A stretch of 64,000 nt of DNA from JAHBNG01 sp039028975 (GCA_039028975.1 JBCCHB010000031.1:56047-120046); one strand, 5' to 3'. Counted from the stretch's first letter, positions 27,244 to 37,695 are shown. The notes: generated from the sequence alone by a model not told the origin. A program made the numbers and translations.

Positions 27244-30180
27244 ATGAATCTACTATTAGAATACACAGAACCTCGCTGGTTGTGGTGGGGTGTCCAGAGT
27301 AGCTCCCAGAGAAGTAGGGAGGGCAGCACAAGGGACAGCATCAAGCGAACCCTAACGATGTTGCTCTGTGCGGTGCTTGTGTTAGCAGCTTTTGCACAGG
27401 CAACTCACACTGTAGCGGCTAAATCGCCTGAAGCAAAGCTAGCTCAAGCAGCCCAAATCGATGTCACAGTAATGGCTAGCCCCGCCTCTCCAGTTGATAT
27501 CAACGCCCTCACGACCATGACGGTCACCCTGACCAATAGTGGGACAGACGCGATTACGATGTTGCCCCTAACGGTGAACTACGACAATACGGATTTGGCC
27601 TACTTTCCTACCAGCGCCACTATCCCAGCTAGCGACCCCACAGATGATGGGGCGGTTACCTGGGATGACCTGACCGACAGTGCAGGTGATCTGGCCGCGT
27701 CCTCCTCCATCAACCTGGTTATCCAATTTACGGCCCTGCAAGATACGGCAGCTTTGCCATCCGCCGCACCGTGTAATGCGGCTGGCGAAACCTGTGTCGA
27801 GGCCGTTGTTACTGGTGCCATGGCCGGAGCCAATGCGGCGCCGACCGCCAGCGGTAGCGACAGCATCGCCATCACTTTCCCCTCATCCAGCAAGTCGACC
27901 CTGGGTGATTTCATCTGGGAAGACCTCAACGACGATGGCGTTAAGGATAATGGCGAGCCAGGCATCAATGGCGTGTTGGTCAACCTCTACCTGGACGGTG
28001 CCCGGGGCAACCCGCTCGATGGCGCGGTCCAGCCTGGCGAGATTGTGACCAGCACCACTACGGCTAGCGGCTCAACCGACGCCGATACCGGCTCCAGCGA
28101 TGGTTTCTACCAATTTTCTGTTGTCACTGGCCCGGGCAAGATCTACATGGTGGAGGTCGATGTTAGCAACTATGCCACCAATGCCCCGCTCGATGGCATG
28201 GGCTACAGTGGGGATCAGAGTGGGCAGGCTTATGCTGGCACCCATCCCCGTATTGTGGCCATGCTCACCCAAGGCAACATCGACAACGTTGATCTGGCCT
28301 TTACAGGTGGTCTGGATACTGATGGTGACAACATCCCCGACGTAGATGACCTGGACGACGACAACGACGGCATTCTCGATACGGATGAGGGAAGCGGTGG
28401 TGTTGATACAGATAGCGATGGCGTACCTGATTCCAGAGATCTGGACACAGACAATGACGGCATTCCCGACAGCATCGAGTCGGTTCCTGCTGGCTCCACG
28501 CCGCTAGATGTTGACGAGAACGGCGTAATTGACAATGCCGAATCGGGTGGTGGCTTTGGCCCGAATGGACTGGCCGATGGCTTGGAAACCGGCCCTGAAA
28601 GTGGCGACACCGACTTTGATGGCGACGGCACGGGGGATCTGCCTGCCGACACCGATGGCGATGGCGTGGGCGACTGGCGAGACCTGGACTCGGACAACGA
28701 TGGCATCAATGACATTGTGGAGACGTGGGGCCCCGATGCGGATCCGGACGGCAACGCTATGCTCGATGACCCAGACGGCACCGATGGCGATGGTTTGGTT
28801 GGTCCAGCCGATGGCGACGACACAACTCGCGGCGACGCCGAGACCGAAAATACACCCGTACCCGATACAGATTCAGATACGGTGCCCGACTATCGTGACC
28901 TGGATTCGGATAATGACAGCATCTCCGACCTGGTGGAAGGCGGTTCTGGTGGTACGGATGTCAATGATGATGGCATCATCGATGGACCCGATACCGACGG
29001 TGACGGCATCATGCCCTCAGTTGATGATGATGAAGGTACTTATGGTGACGGTCCTGGCCCTGCCCTGCCCGACAAAGACAGCGGCACCGGCGATGACGAA
29101 ACCGACATCCCCGGCACCGGCACGGCGCCTGACTATCTGGACCCAGATGACGATGGCACCAACACCGATGATATTGATACCACTTCCAACAGTGGTCTAG
29201 ACGGCGACGATGATGGCGTGATCGACGACCCGACCGACAATGATAACGACGGTATCGCCGACGTGGTCGACGACTCGGATCTGGACGGCACACCCGACGC
29301 CACCGACCCAACGCCTAACCCAGCCTTTGGTGGCTTGGGCGCCCCAAGCGCTCAGGGTGTTCAGCTCTCAGCCACGGTGATGCTCCAGGGTGCCCTATAT
29401 GACACCAGCACGCCGGGCGCGTATTTAACCGACATGCGCGACGACATGCGCAGTGCCAGTCACCTACCCACGGACGAACCGTATGGTGCTTTGGATGGCT
29501 ATGATCACGTTGAAGGCGGCAATGAGACCGTCAGCAACAGCGGCACCGTCTTTGCTGACAACGGCACCGACTCGATTGTGGATTGGGTCTTTGTGGAACT
29601 GCGCTATGCAGGTGATCCGACCAGCGTGGTTGCTACACGCTCTGGGCTTCTTCAGCGTGATGGCGACATTGTGGATGTGGATGGTACTTCGCCACTTAGC
29701 TTTAGCTCAAGCGCACCAGCTTCTTACTATGTGGCCGTACGCCACCGCAACCACCTAGGGACCATGACCGCTGCGGCTGTTGATATGAGCAGCGGCGGGG
29801 CCACCGTCGACTTTACCGATACCGGGCTTGACTTGTGGAATGGTGTCGCCAATCTTGATGGCTTAGAGCAGATTACCATCAACGGTGGGTATGCCCTGTG
29901 GGCAGGCAACACAGAGGCCGATGGCGACGCGGTCTTTACAGGTCAAGGGAATGATATCGATCCCATCTTCAATGCCGTCGATCAGGCTCCTGGCAATTTC
30001 CTAAAACTACCAAGCTACGTCTTCCCAGGCTATCGTCTAGAAGATGTCAACCTGGATGGCAACACCATCTTTGCCGGCCAGAACAACGATGTGGACTACA
30101 TCTTTAACAACGTAGATGGTCATACCAGGAACTTCTTGAAGCTACCGACCTATGTAATTCCCGAACAGTTAGCCCAGTAA
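27244..30180 (+). CDS. Exported calcium-repeat protein (978 aa) with a Bacteroidota-like C-terminal module
   Basis: The ATG at 27244 is preceded by AGGAG (27229-27233); a longer frame from 27154 has no comparable site. An unusually long basic leader precedes the signal-anchor segment (residues about 38-58, ending HTVAA). Order: DUF11-like 70-210; SdrD-B-like 217-355 (STLGDFIWEDLNDDGVKDNG); thrombospondin-3-like DxDxDG repeats about 357-700; then an approximately 280-residue module with IVDWVFVELRYAG, GLLQRDGDIVDVDG and YYVAVRHRNHLG, a type familiar from exported Bacteroidota proteins. Two EF-hand/dockerin-like loops follow (EADGDAVFTGQGNDID and DVNLDGNTIFAGQNNDVD). It does not end in the FLPLV tail but in VIPEQLAQ, so it may be anchored differently. 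Confidence 0.85.
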   Translation: MNLLLEYTEPRWLWWGVQSSSQRSREGSTRDSIKRTLTMLLCAVLVLAAFAQATHTVAAKSPEAKLAQAAQIDVTVMASPASPVDINALTTMTVTLTNSGTDAITMLPLTVNYDNTDLAYFPTSATIPASDPTDDGAVTWDDLTDSAGDLAASSSINLVIQFTALQDTAALPSAAPCNAAGETCVEAVVTGAMAGANAAPTASGSDSIAITFPSSSKSTLGDFIWEDLNDDGVKDNGEPGINGVLVNLYLDGARGNPLDGAVQPGEIVTSTTTASGSTDADTGSSDGFYQFSVVTGPGKIYMVEVDVSNYATNAPLDGMGYSGDQSGQAYAGTHPRIVAMLTQGNIDNVDLAFTGGLDTDGDNIPDVDDLDDDNDGILDTDEGSGGVDTDSDGVPDSRDLDTDNDGIPDSIESVPAGSTPLDVDENGVIDNAESGGGFGPNGLADGLETGPESGDTDFDGDGTGDLPADTDGDGVGDWRDLDSDNDGINDIVETWGPDADPDGNAMLDDPDGTDGDGLVGPADGDDTTRGDAETENTPVPDTDSDTVPDYRDLDSDNDSISDLVEGGSGGTDVNDDGIIDGPDTDGDGIMPSVDDDEGTYGDGPGPALPDKDSGTGDDETDIPGTGTAPDYLDPDDDGTNTDDIDTTSNSGLDGDDDGVIDDPTDNDNDGIADVVDDSDLDGTPDATDPTPNPAFGGLGAPSAQGVQLSATVMLQGALYDTSTPGAYLTDMRDDMRSASHLPTDEPYGALDGYDHVEGGNETVSNSGTVFADNGTDSIVDWVFVELRYAGDPTSVVATRSGLLQRDGDIVDVDGTSPLSFSSSAPASYYVAVRHRNHLGTMTAAAVDMSSGGATVDFTDTGLDLWNGVANLDGLEQITINGGYALWAGNTEADGDAVFTGQGNDIDPIFNAVDQAPGNFLKLPSYVFPGYRLEDVNLDGNTIFAGQNNDVDYIFNNVDGHTRNFLKLPTYVIPEQLAQ

Positions 30181-30181
30181 G

Positions 30182-30283
30182 AAGGGTAAGTTGAAGAGTG
30201 GAAGGGTTGAAAAGTGGAAGGGTTGAAGGGTTTTACTTACCCACCTTTCCACGCTTCCCCTTTTCGACTCTTCCCCTTGCCGC
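30182..30283. terminator. Purine-rich hairpin between two calcium-repeat genes
   Basis: GAAGAGTGGAAGGGTTGAAA is imperfectly complementary to TTTTCGACTCTTCCCCTT about 50 bases later. The resulting stem is of the order of 35 bp and is followed by a short CCTTTTTC. It may end transcription of the 978-residue gene or attenuate read-through into the next. Confidence 0.45.
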
Positions 30284-30314
30284 CTTTTTCGCTATCAACA
30301 AGGATTAATAAGTT

Positions 30315-33300
30315 ATGAAACAAAAACATCTCTTTAGCAGGCTACTGCTCCTGCTCATCACCGTGGCCCTGATTGGGATGATACCAAGTACCCAGCGTGC
30401 TTTGGCCCAAGGGGACCAGATCACCTATGGCTTTGTCCAAGATCCAGGCGATCCGCTCTCGATTACGGCGGTGGCCTACCCCAATTTTACCTCGACCAAT
30501 GTGACGGTCTCCTCGGCTGTCTTTACCGTCTTGCTGCCCCAAGGCACAACCATTGACCCGGCTGTGGCCCTGCTGCCCAATTCGCCCAGCCCCATGACCA
30601 ATGTGAACGGTCTTTGGAACGGGCAGGGGCTAACTGAGGCCGTCCTGGCCGGTTTTGGTTTGACGGTTGATCTAGAGGGCCGGGACGTCTATCAGATTGT
30701 AATGACGCCCGGCACCATCAACAACCCAGCGGGCGGTATGACTGATGGTCAGCCCTTTGACCTCTTCTCCTTCCGGCTGCCCAGCGACTGTACCTCCTCC
30801 ACAGTGGAAGTGCTCACCAACGATAGCACGCTGCAGCAGACCATTCTGGCCAACACAGGGGCCAACTTCAACAACCAGATGTCGGTCAGCGTGGACAACG
30901 CGGCCGCAGCCGATCTCTATAACGGCAATCATCCTACCTCCTTCTCTTTGCCCTGTCCCTTAGCAGCACCTGCGAATCCCGACACCGACAACGACGGCGT
31001 GACCGACGACCAGGATCTCGATGATGACAACGACGGTATCTTGGACCATGTAGAATGTCCGGCACCTCTCTTTAAAGTGGACGGTAGCGCAACCTCTGGG
31101 GTTGACGGCAATGCAACCTGGACATTCGCCGGTACTGCCGCGTTCCAAAATTTCTATAACGAAGCAGCTGCGACGCCAACATACTATGGCAGTGCCCCCT
31201 CGCTAACCGTTAACTTCTCGGTACCGGTTGATAATCCATCCATACGAATAGATGGTGTAAATGATGACGACATCATTAGAGTTCGTGTGAATGGTTCGGT
31301 TTATACATTAGATTCTTCAAGTGCCTCATTATCACCAGAAGTAACATTAACCGGGCCAGGTTCAGCAAACCCACCGACTGAAATGTTTTTTAGCAGCGGA
31401 AATCTAACTGGTCCGCCAGCGGGCGCAGGCAACTGGGCGTATCAAGAGTTAACGTTGCTCACAACTACTGTGAACTCATATGCAGTTGAAACGATTACCG
31501 GCGTAGGTTGGGGCATTTCAGCATTTTCCACATCATCAGCAGCAACCTGTGATGCCGATAGCGACAGCATCCCTGACCAGCTCGATCTTGACTCGGATAA
31601 CGACGGCATCCCCGACAATGTGGAAGCTCAGACGACCCAGGGCTACGTTGCACCCAACGGTGATGCTGGCCCGAGCAACAATGGGGTTGACAGCGCCTAT
31701 ACCGGTGGCCTCACCCCAGTTGATACCGACGGCAACAGTGGCGAAAACCTACCTGACTATCTGGACACCGATTCTGACGATGACGGTACATTTGACATCG
31801 AAGAGTCGGGCTTGGCCGACAACGACAACAACAACGACGGCATGAGCGACGGCCCAGTCGGCACCAATGGTCTTGATGACGACGCCACCATCGAAGCCGC
31901 CGATGACTACACCGACCCCAGTGGTCTGGCCCACGACGGTACCAACTTCGCCCTGGCCGATTCCGATAACGACACCGCGGCCGATGGATCGGATGCTGCA
32001 CCTACTGGTCAGGATCTAGACTTCCGAGATGACCGGAATGATACAGTTCTGCCGCCAAGCTGTCCCGCAGCGGCTGCTCCAATTAATCTGCTGCCTGCCG
32101 GGAGCCTTGACTTCGCCGATTATACCTATACCCAAGCCGCCGCATCTGGCACGGGCGTGATAAACGGTAACAACTTCGCTATTACTGTTTCTGGTTCGCA
32201 CATCGCTAATCGGCCGAATTTGATCAACTGGCCAACTGGTCTGCCGGCACCCCATAATGTCACGATTGAGCAGTTGGCTTCAAGAGGGAGTGGTTCTCCA
32301 GGCGGTACGGTCGAATTCAACACATTTGATACACCTCTGGACGACACCTATCGGATTGCCACCCTGGATTTGGACGTTGGCGAAGGAATGACAATTCGGG
32401 CTTACGATGCGGCCAATACCCTGCTTCCTGTCAGCAGCTGGACCCGAGAAGATTTCGGTTCGACAGGCGGCATTACGGTCAATCAGAGCGGTACTGAGAT
32501 AGTTCTAACTTCCTCAGCAGCAAGTGTAAACGATCCGACTATACTCTTTACGCCAACCCCAGGCCAAGCCATCTCTCGCCTTGAGTTTGTCTTTGCCCCC
32601 GGCGGTGCCGCATCTGACATCTATCTGCTTCAGGTTGCCTGTGCCATTGATACCGACAACGACGGCGTAGACGACGCCACTGACATCGACGACGACAACG
32701 ACGGCATCCCAGACGCAGACGAAGGCGACGGCGCAGTTGACACCGACGGCGACGGCATCCCCGACTCCAAGGATCTAGATTCCGACAACGACGGCATCCT
32801 TGATCTCATCGAGTCCGGCGCACCCAACGTGGATACCTTAGACCCAGACGGTGACGGTGTTATCGATACGCCTGTGGGCAATAACGGTCTGGCTGACGAC
32901 ATTGAAGACAACGACTCGCCTACTGCCGATATCACCTACAACGGCGGTGAACCCGTCGATACCGATGGCGACACGGTTCCAGACTTCCGCGATCTGGACT
33001 CGGACAACGACGGCATCAATGACGTCATCGAAGGCGGCAACGGACCATCTGACCCAGACGGCAACGGCATGGTCGACCCGACACCTGGCTCGGACGTAGA
33101 CCAGGATGGCGTGCAGGAGCCAGTCGACGGTGACGACACCGGCTTTGGCGACCCCGACAACATGACGCCCGATACCGATGGCGACAATGTGCCCGACTAC
33201 CAGGATCTGGATTCGGATAACGACGGCATTAATGACGTGGACGAAGGTGGGAATGGCCCGGCTGATACCGACGACGACGGTATGGTCGATGGTTCGGACC

Positions 33301-36300
33301 CAGACATGGACGGCATCCTCGATCCGGTCGATGGTGTGCCTGGCACCTACGGCGACGCCAACGACCCCGGCCCCAGCGATACCGATGGTGACGGCGTCCC
33401 CGATCCCCAGGATCTCGATTCGGATAACGACGGCATCAATGACGTGGAAGAGGGCGGCAACGGCCCTGACGATGCCGACAACGACGGCATGATCGATCCC
33501 GGCCCCGACACGGACGGCGACGGCATCCAAGATCCGGTTGACGGCGACACCGGCAACTTTGGCGACGCTGGCGACCCACCCCATCGAGATAGCGACAGCG
33601 ACAATGTACCGGATTCCCAGGATTTGGACTCAGACAATGACGGCGTCAATGATGTAGACGAAGGCGGCAATGGCGGTCTGGACCCAGACGGTAACGGCAC
33701 CATTGATCCCGTTCCTGGCTCGGACCCAGACATGGATGGCATTCAAGATCCGGTCGATGGCGACGATACAACCTTCGGCGACAGCGGCGACCCGGCCCCG
33801 CCCGAAACCGATCCTGGCTCGCCCGAACCCGACTACCTAGACGGTGACGACGGCACGCCCACCGGCACCGCCGACCCAGATGGTGACGGTATTGTTGGCG
33901 ACGCCGACGACGCCCCCGACACCTGGGGTGACAGCCCACCAGACACAGACGGCGATGGCGTACCTGATGCCAATGACCTGGATGATGACAACGACGGCAT
34001 TCCTGACAGTGAAGAAGGCGATGGCGCAGTTGACACCGACAGCGACGGCATACCCGACTCACTGGATCTGGACAGCGACAACGACGGCATTCTGGATGTG
34101 ATTGAAGCCGGTCATGACGGCCCTGACGCGGACGGCGACGGCATGGTCGACGGCCCAGTCGGCACCAATGGTCTGCCTGATGCGGTTGAGACCACGCCCG
34201 ATTCTGGCACCGCCACCTATCCAGAAAATGCGGCGGATCCCACCAGCCCCGTCGACACCGATGGTGACACGGTCCCAGACTGGCGTGACCTGGATTCAGA
34301 CAACGACGGCATCAACGATGTAGACGAAGGCGGCAACCCAGATGCCGATAGCGACGGCGACGGCATGGCCGATGGTCCTGATACGGATGGTGACGGCATC
34401 AACGATCCCGTCGATGGCGACGACCAGAACTTCGGTGACGAAGGCGACGAAGGCGTGCCCGACACGGATGGCGATGACGTGCCCGACTATCAAGATTTAG
34501 ATAGCGATAACGACGGCATCAACGATATCGAAGAGGGCGGCAATGGCCCCGACCCAGACGGCATGGTTGACGGCCCCGATAACGATGGTGACGGCATCCA
34601 AGATCCAGTCGACGGCGATGATAACAACTTCGGCGATCAGAATGATCCCGATCATCGGGACAGCGACGGCGACGACATTCCCGATTCCCAAGATCTGGAC
34701 TCGGACAACGACGGCGTCAACGATGTAGAAGAAGGCGGCAATGGTCCTTCCGATCCAGACGGCAACGGCGTGATTGATCCCATCCCTGGCTCGGACCCAG
34801 ATGGTGATGGCATCCAAGATCCAGTTGACGACGACGATGCCAGCTACGGCGACTCTGGCGATCCGGCTCCGCCCGAAACCGACGCTGGTTCACCCGAACC
34901 CGACTATCTGGACGGCGATGATGGTTCACCCACCGGCACACAGGATCCCGATGGTGACGGTATTGTTGGCGACGCGGATCAAGAACCCAACGTCTGGGGC
35001 GATGGCCCGCCCGATACCGACGGCGACGGCGTAACCGATGACGTGGATATTGACGATGACAACGACGGCATTCCCGACGCCGATGAAGGTCCGGCTGACG
35101 CCGATACCGACGGCGACGGTGTACCTGATCGCCTCGATCTCGATTCGGACAACGACGGTATTCTCGACCTCGTTGAGTCTGGCGCACCCAACTTGAATAC
35201 GCTGGATCCTGATGGCGATGGTGTGATTGATGTACCTGTTGGCAATAACGGTCTGGCCGATCCTATTGAGACTGACGACACCGATACGGCTGACATCAGC
35301 TACAACGGCGGCGAGCCGGTCGATACCGATGGCGACACGGTTCCCGACTTCCGCGACCTGGACACCGACAACGATGGTGTCAATGACGTAGACGAAGGCG
35401 GCAACGGCCCTGCGGATACGGACAACGATGGCATGGTCGACAGTGCTTCGGACCCAGATGGCGACGGCGTGCTCAGCCCAGTCGATGCAGACGATCAAGG
35501 CTTTGGTGACCCCAACGGCTACGATCCGACCGACCCTGGTGCACCGCTGGACACCGACGGCGACGATGCTCCTGATTTCCGTGACCTGGATGCGGACAAT
35601 GATGGCATCAACGATGTCGATGAAGGCGGCAACGGTCCGCTGGACACAGACGGCGACGGCATGATTGACCCCAGTCCCGACACCGATGGTGACGGCATCC
35701 AAGATCCAGTCGATGGCGATCCAGCCACCTACGGCGATGATGGCGACATGCCCCACAAAGATACCGACGGCGACGGCGTGCCGGACACCAACGATCTCGA
35801 TTCCGACAACGACGGCATCAACGACGTTATCGAAGGCGGCAACGGCCCGCTGGATGGCGATGATGACGGCATGGTCGACGGCACAGACACCGATGGCGAC
35901 GGCATCTTGCCACCAGTTGACGGCGACGAAGGCAACTTTGGCGACGACACGGATCCCGACCATCTGGACACAGACGGTGACGGCGTGCCTGATTCACAGG
36001 ATCTCGATTCCGACAACGATACCCTGCCCGATCTGGTTGAGGGTGGCTCTGGTGGCCCCGATGCAGACGGTAACGGCGTCATCGACCCCAGTCCAGATCT
36101 GGACGGTGATGGCATTCAAGATCCGGTCGACGATGATCCGGCCAACTACGGCGACGCCACTGGCCCGGCCCTTCCCGACCAGGACAGCGGCACGGATCCC
36201 AACACGCCTGACTACATTGATCTGGATTCGGATGGCGACGGTCAAGATGACATCGACACCACGCCCAATGCGCCGCTAGACACCAACAATGACGGCAAGC

Positions 36301-37175
36301 TCGATCCGACTGACACAGGTGGTGGCACCGACGACGACATGGACGGCCTCGACGACCTGGTCGACGATTCGGACCTGGATGGCACGCCCGACGTGAGCGA
36401 TCCCGATGCCCCCCGCTTTGGCGGCCTGATTGAATTACCGCTGCAGGTTGATTTGGACGTGATGACCAACACGCCTGGACCAATCCGTACAAATGAGGTG
36501 GTTAGCTTTACGGTGGCGATTACCAATACAGGCCCCACGACTATTACCGTCCTGCCTGTGGAGGGAACCTTCCAGGGTGCTTATCTCACCAATCCGGTTG
36601 GCACACCGGGCGCGGACGCAACCGCCCCCAACGTACTCAACTGGGCAGACGTGACAACGAGCATAGGCGATGTCCCTGTAGGTGGAACTGTCTCCTTTGT
36701 GGTCACCTTTAATGGGGGCCTGGATACGACACTCCTACCCAACCAGGAGACTCTCTTCGAGGCTCGGGTCGGCGGTACCAGCGACAGTGACGGCATTGGT
36801 ATCTTTGCTCCAACAGCAATACTCATGGCTGAACGTAGCGCCACCTACAACGCCAGCACGGGCGAGGTCACCCTGCGCTGGGTACCAGCAGACGAGAGCC
36901 AGATCGATGGTTTCCACGTCTACCGATGGACAGGTAGCGACTGGCAGCGGCTAACCGACCAGCCAATCCTGGTAGGCGATCGATTCCGCTCGCCAGACGG
37001 CAGCTACGAATACACAGACATGATTGGCGCGGTCCATACAGCCAGCGCAACAGAAGATGTGGCCCGCCACTACCGCCTAGGTGTGCTCATGGTCAACGGC
37101 AGTGAAGTTGCCCTGGACTTTGGCGAGGCCAGTGACGAAGGCACTCAAGTCTTGTTACCGTTTGTGACTCGCTAA
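30315..37175 (+). CDS. Giant exported calcium-repeat protein (2,286 aa) with two inserted domains, LLPFVTR tail
   Basis: AAGGA (30299-30303) precedes the ATG. Signal peptide ends after A31 (RALA). Residues 32-222 are a beta-rich N-domain. A thrombospondin-3-like DxDxDG stretch begins at about 222 and is broken by two unrelated inserts: residues about 248-415 (opens ECPAPLFKVDG, closes ATCDADSDS) and about 581-777 (opens SCPAAAAP, closes VACAIDTDNDG). Residues 779-2040 are uninterrupted acidic repeats (DTDGDGVPD, DLDSDNDGINDVDEGGNGP). The C-terminus has the shared DUF11-like domain (2042) and fibronectin-III-like domain (2172, LRWVPADESQIDGFHVYRW), ending VLLPFVTR. It probably needs calcium to fold and forms a long extracellular rod. 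Confidence 0.9.
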   Translation: MKQKHLFSRLLLLLITVALIGMIPSTQRALAQGDQITYGFVQDPGDPLSITAVAYPNFTSTNVTVSSAVFTVLLPQGTTIDPAVALLPNSPSPMTNVNGLWNGQGLTEAVLAGFGLTVDLEGRDVYQIVMTPGTINNPAGGMTDGQPFDLFSFRLPSDCTSSTVEVLTNDSTLQQTILANTGANFNNQMSVSVDNAAAADLYNGNHPTSFSLPCPLAAPANPDTDNDGVTDDQDLDDDNDGILDHVECPAPLFKVDGSATSGVDGNATWTFAGTAAFQNFYNEAAATPTYYGSAPSLTVNFSVPVDNPSIRIDGVNDDDIIRVRVNGSVYTLDSSSASLSPEVTLTGPGSANPPTEMFFSSGNLTGPPAGAGNWAYQELTLLTTTVNSYAVETITGVGWGISAFSTSSAATCDADSDSIPDQLDLDSDNDGIPDNVEAQTTQGYVAPNGDAGPSNNGVDSAYTGGLTPVDTDGNSGENLPDYLDTDSDDDGTFDIEESGLADNDNNNDGMSDGPVGTNGLDDDATIEAADDYTDPSGLAHDGTNFALADSDNDTAADGSDAAPTGQDLDFRDDRNDTVLPPSCPAAAAPINLLPAGSLDFADYTYTQAAASGTGVINGNNFAITVSGSHIANRPNLINWPTGLPAPHNVTIEQLASRGSGSPGGTVEFNTFDTPLDDTYRIATLDLDVGEGMTIRAYDAANTLLPVSSWTREDFGSTGGITVNQSGTEIVLTSSAASVNDPTILFTPTPGQAISRLEFVFAPGGAASDIYLLQVACAIDTDNDGVDDATDIDDDNDGIPDADEGDGAVDTDGDGIPDSKDLDSDNDGILDLIESGAPNVDTLDPDGDGVIDTPVGNNGLADDIEDNDSPTADITYNGGEPVDTDGDTVPDFRDLDSDNDGINDVIEGGNGPSDPDGNGMVDPTPGSDVDQDGVQEPVDGDDTGFGDPDNMTPDTDGDNVPDYQDLDSDNDGINDVDEGGNGPADTDDDGMVDGSDPDMDGILDPVDGVPGTYGDANDPGPSDTDGDGVPDPQDLDSDNDGINDVEEGGNGPDDADNDGMIDPGPDTDGDGIQDPVDGDTGNFGDAGDPPHRDSDSDNVPDSQDLDSDNDGVNDVDEGGNGGLDPDGNGTIDPVPGSDPDMDGIQDPVDGDDTTFGDSGDPAPPETDPGSPEPDYLDGDDGTPTGTADPDGDGIVGDADDAPDTWGDSPPDTDGDGVPDANDLDDDNDGIPDSEEGDGAVDTDSDGIPDSLDLDSDNDGILDVIEAGHDGPDADGDGMVDGPVGTNGLPDAVETTPDSGTATYPENAADPTSPVDTDGDTVPDWRDLDSDNDGINDVDEGGNPDADSDGDGMADGPDTDGDGINDPVDGDDQNFGDEGDEGVPDTDGDDVPDYQDLDSDNDGINDIEEGGNGPDPDGMVDGPDNDGDGIQDPVDGDDNNFGDQNDPDHRDSDGDDIPDSQDLDSDNDGVNDVEEGGNGPSDPDGNGVIDPIPGSDPDGDGIQDPVDDDDASYGDSGDPAPPETDAGSPEPDYLDGDDGSPTGTQDPDGDGIVGDADQEPNVWGDGPPDTDGDGVTDDVDIDDDNDGIPDADEGPADADTDGDGVPDRLDLDSDNDGILDLVESGAPNLNTLDPDGDGVIDVPVGNNGLADPIETDDTDTADISYNGGEPVDTDGDTVPDFRDLDTDNDGVNDVDEGGNGPADTDNDGMVDSASDPDGDGVLSPVDADDQGFGDPNGYDPTDPGAPLDTDGDDAPDFRDLDADNDGINDVDEGGNGPLDTDGDGMIDPSPDTDGDGIQDPVDGDPATYGDDGDMPHKDTDGDGVPDTNDLDSDNDGINDVIEGGNGPLDGDDDGMVDGTDTDGDGILPPVDGDEGNFGDDTDPDHLDTDGDGVPDSQDLDSDNDTLPDLVEGGSGGPDADGNGVIDPSPDLDGDGIQDPVDDDPANYGDATGPALPDQDSGTDPNTPDYIDLDSDGDGQDDIDTTPNAPLDTNNDGKLDPTDTGGGTDDDMDGLDDLVDDSDLDGTPDVSDPDAPRFGGLIELPLQVDLDVMTNTPGPIRTNEVVSFTVAITNTGPTTITVLPVEGTFQGAYLTNPVGTPGADATAPNVLNWADVTTSIGDVPVGGTVSFVVTFNGGLDTTLLPNQETLFEARVGGTSDSDGIGIFAPTAILMAERSATYNASTGEVTLRWVPADESQIDGFHVYRWTGSDWQRLTDQPILVGDRFRSPDGSYEYTDMIGAVHTASATEDVARHYRLGVLMVNGSEVALDFGEASDEGTQVLLPFVTR

Positions 37176-37177
37176 GG

Positions 37178-37264
37178 TTTAAGGAATGAGTCGTAAATAA
37201 CGTATGCGCTTCAATCGGGTTTAGCCCATCAAACGCTCACGTTATTGAATGCCCGTTCCTAAAA
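37178..37264. repeat. Palindromic repeat B, second copy
   Basis: It starts TTTAAGGAATGAG and ends GCCCGTTCCTAAA. The centre CTTCAATCGGGTTTAGCCCA is almost the same as at 3031-3113. It directly follows the stop codon of the 2,286-residue protein. Confidence 0.7.
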
Positions 37265-37272
37265 ACAAAGAA

Positions 37273-37316
37273 GACCTGACAGGTTTGTTCCAAAGGATCG
37301 ACAAACCTGTCAGGTC
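37273..37316. repeat. Palindromic repeat D (GACCTGACAGG...CCTGTCAGGTC), intergenic copy
   Basis: GACCTGACAGGTTTGT pairs perfectly with ACAAACCTGTCAGGTC (16 bp, 12-base loop). A second copy of the same repeat is found inside the coding sequence at 50123-50168. It may also serve as a terminator for the gene ending at 37175. Confidence 0.75.
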
Positions 37317-37341
37317 TGGATGGACTGTAAAAATGAGTAAT

Positions 37342-37695
37342 TCAGGCAGTTAACTCAATCACAATGCTCTTTAATGACTTTAAGATTCTATAAATATCGA
37401 AGATATCGTCTGTAATCGCAGGATAACTTTGGCTGATTGCGTACTGTTTTTCTTCTAAAACAATAAATCGCCAATCGTATCCAACGACGTAGCAGCCGTA
37501 TAGAGGTTTGACCCGTTCATCCAAACTTTGACCAACAAGCATAGCTGCTAATGCTTGTCCAGCCGGATCGCCATTCGGATCAAGCTGGCGTTTGTATTCT
37601 TGGAATGCAAAAAATGGTTTTTCTGGCTCTCGACGGCCGCTAGCGATTATCCCGTCTGGCTTACCAAAGAGTCGGATTCCATCTTGGATTATACC
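37342..37695 (-). pseudogene. 5'-truncated copy of the PD-(D/E)XK-like gene
   Basis: About 117 residues match the C-terminal half of the protein at 18242: IRLFGKPDGIIASGRREP, FFAFQEYKRQLDP, GDPAGQALAAMLVGQ and LKSLKSIVIELTA. The putative D and E-x-K residues are retained. Similarity stops abruptly at about 37695; the first ~100 residues are missing and the frame continues into unrelated sequence that lies under the leader and signal peptide of the next gene. The remnant probably no longer makes a folded protein. Confidence 0.75.

Noticed and set aside
32838..35963. Long minus-strand open frames (up to 345 codons) opposite the calcium repeats
   Set aside because: They are the mirror of the Asp/Gly-rich repeat codons, have repetitive Val/Ile/Ala or Ser/Pro composition, lack ribosome-binding sites and recur wherever the repeats occur.
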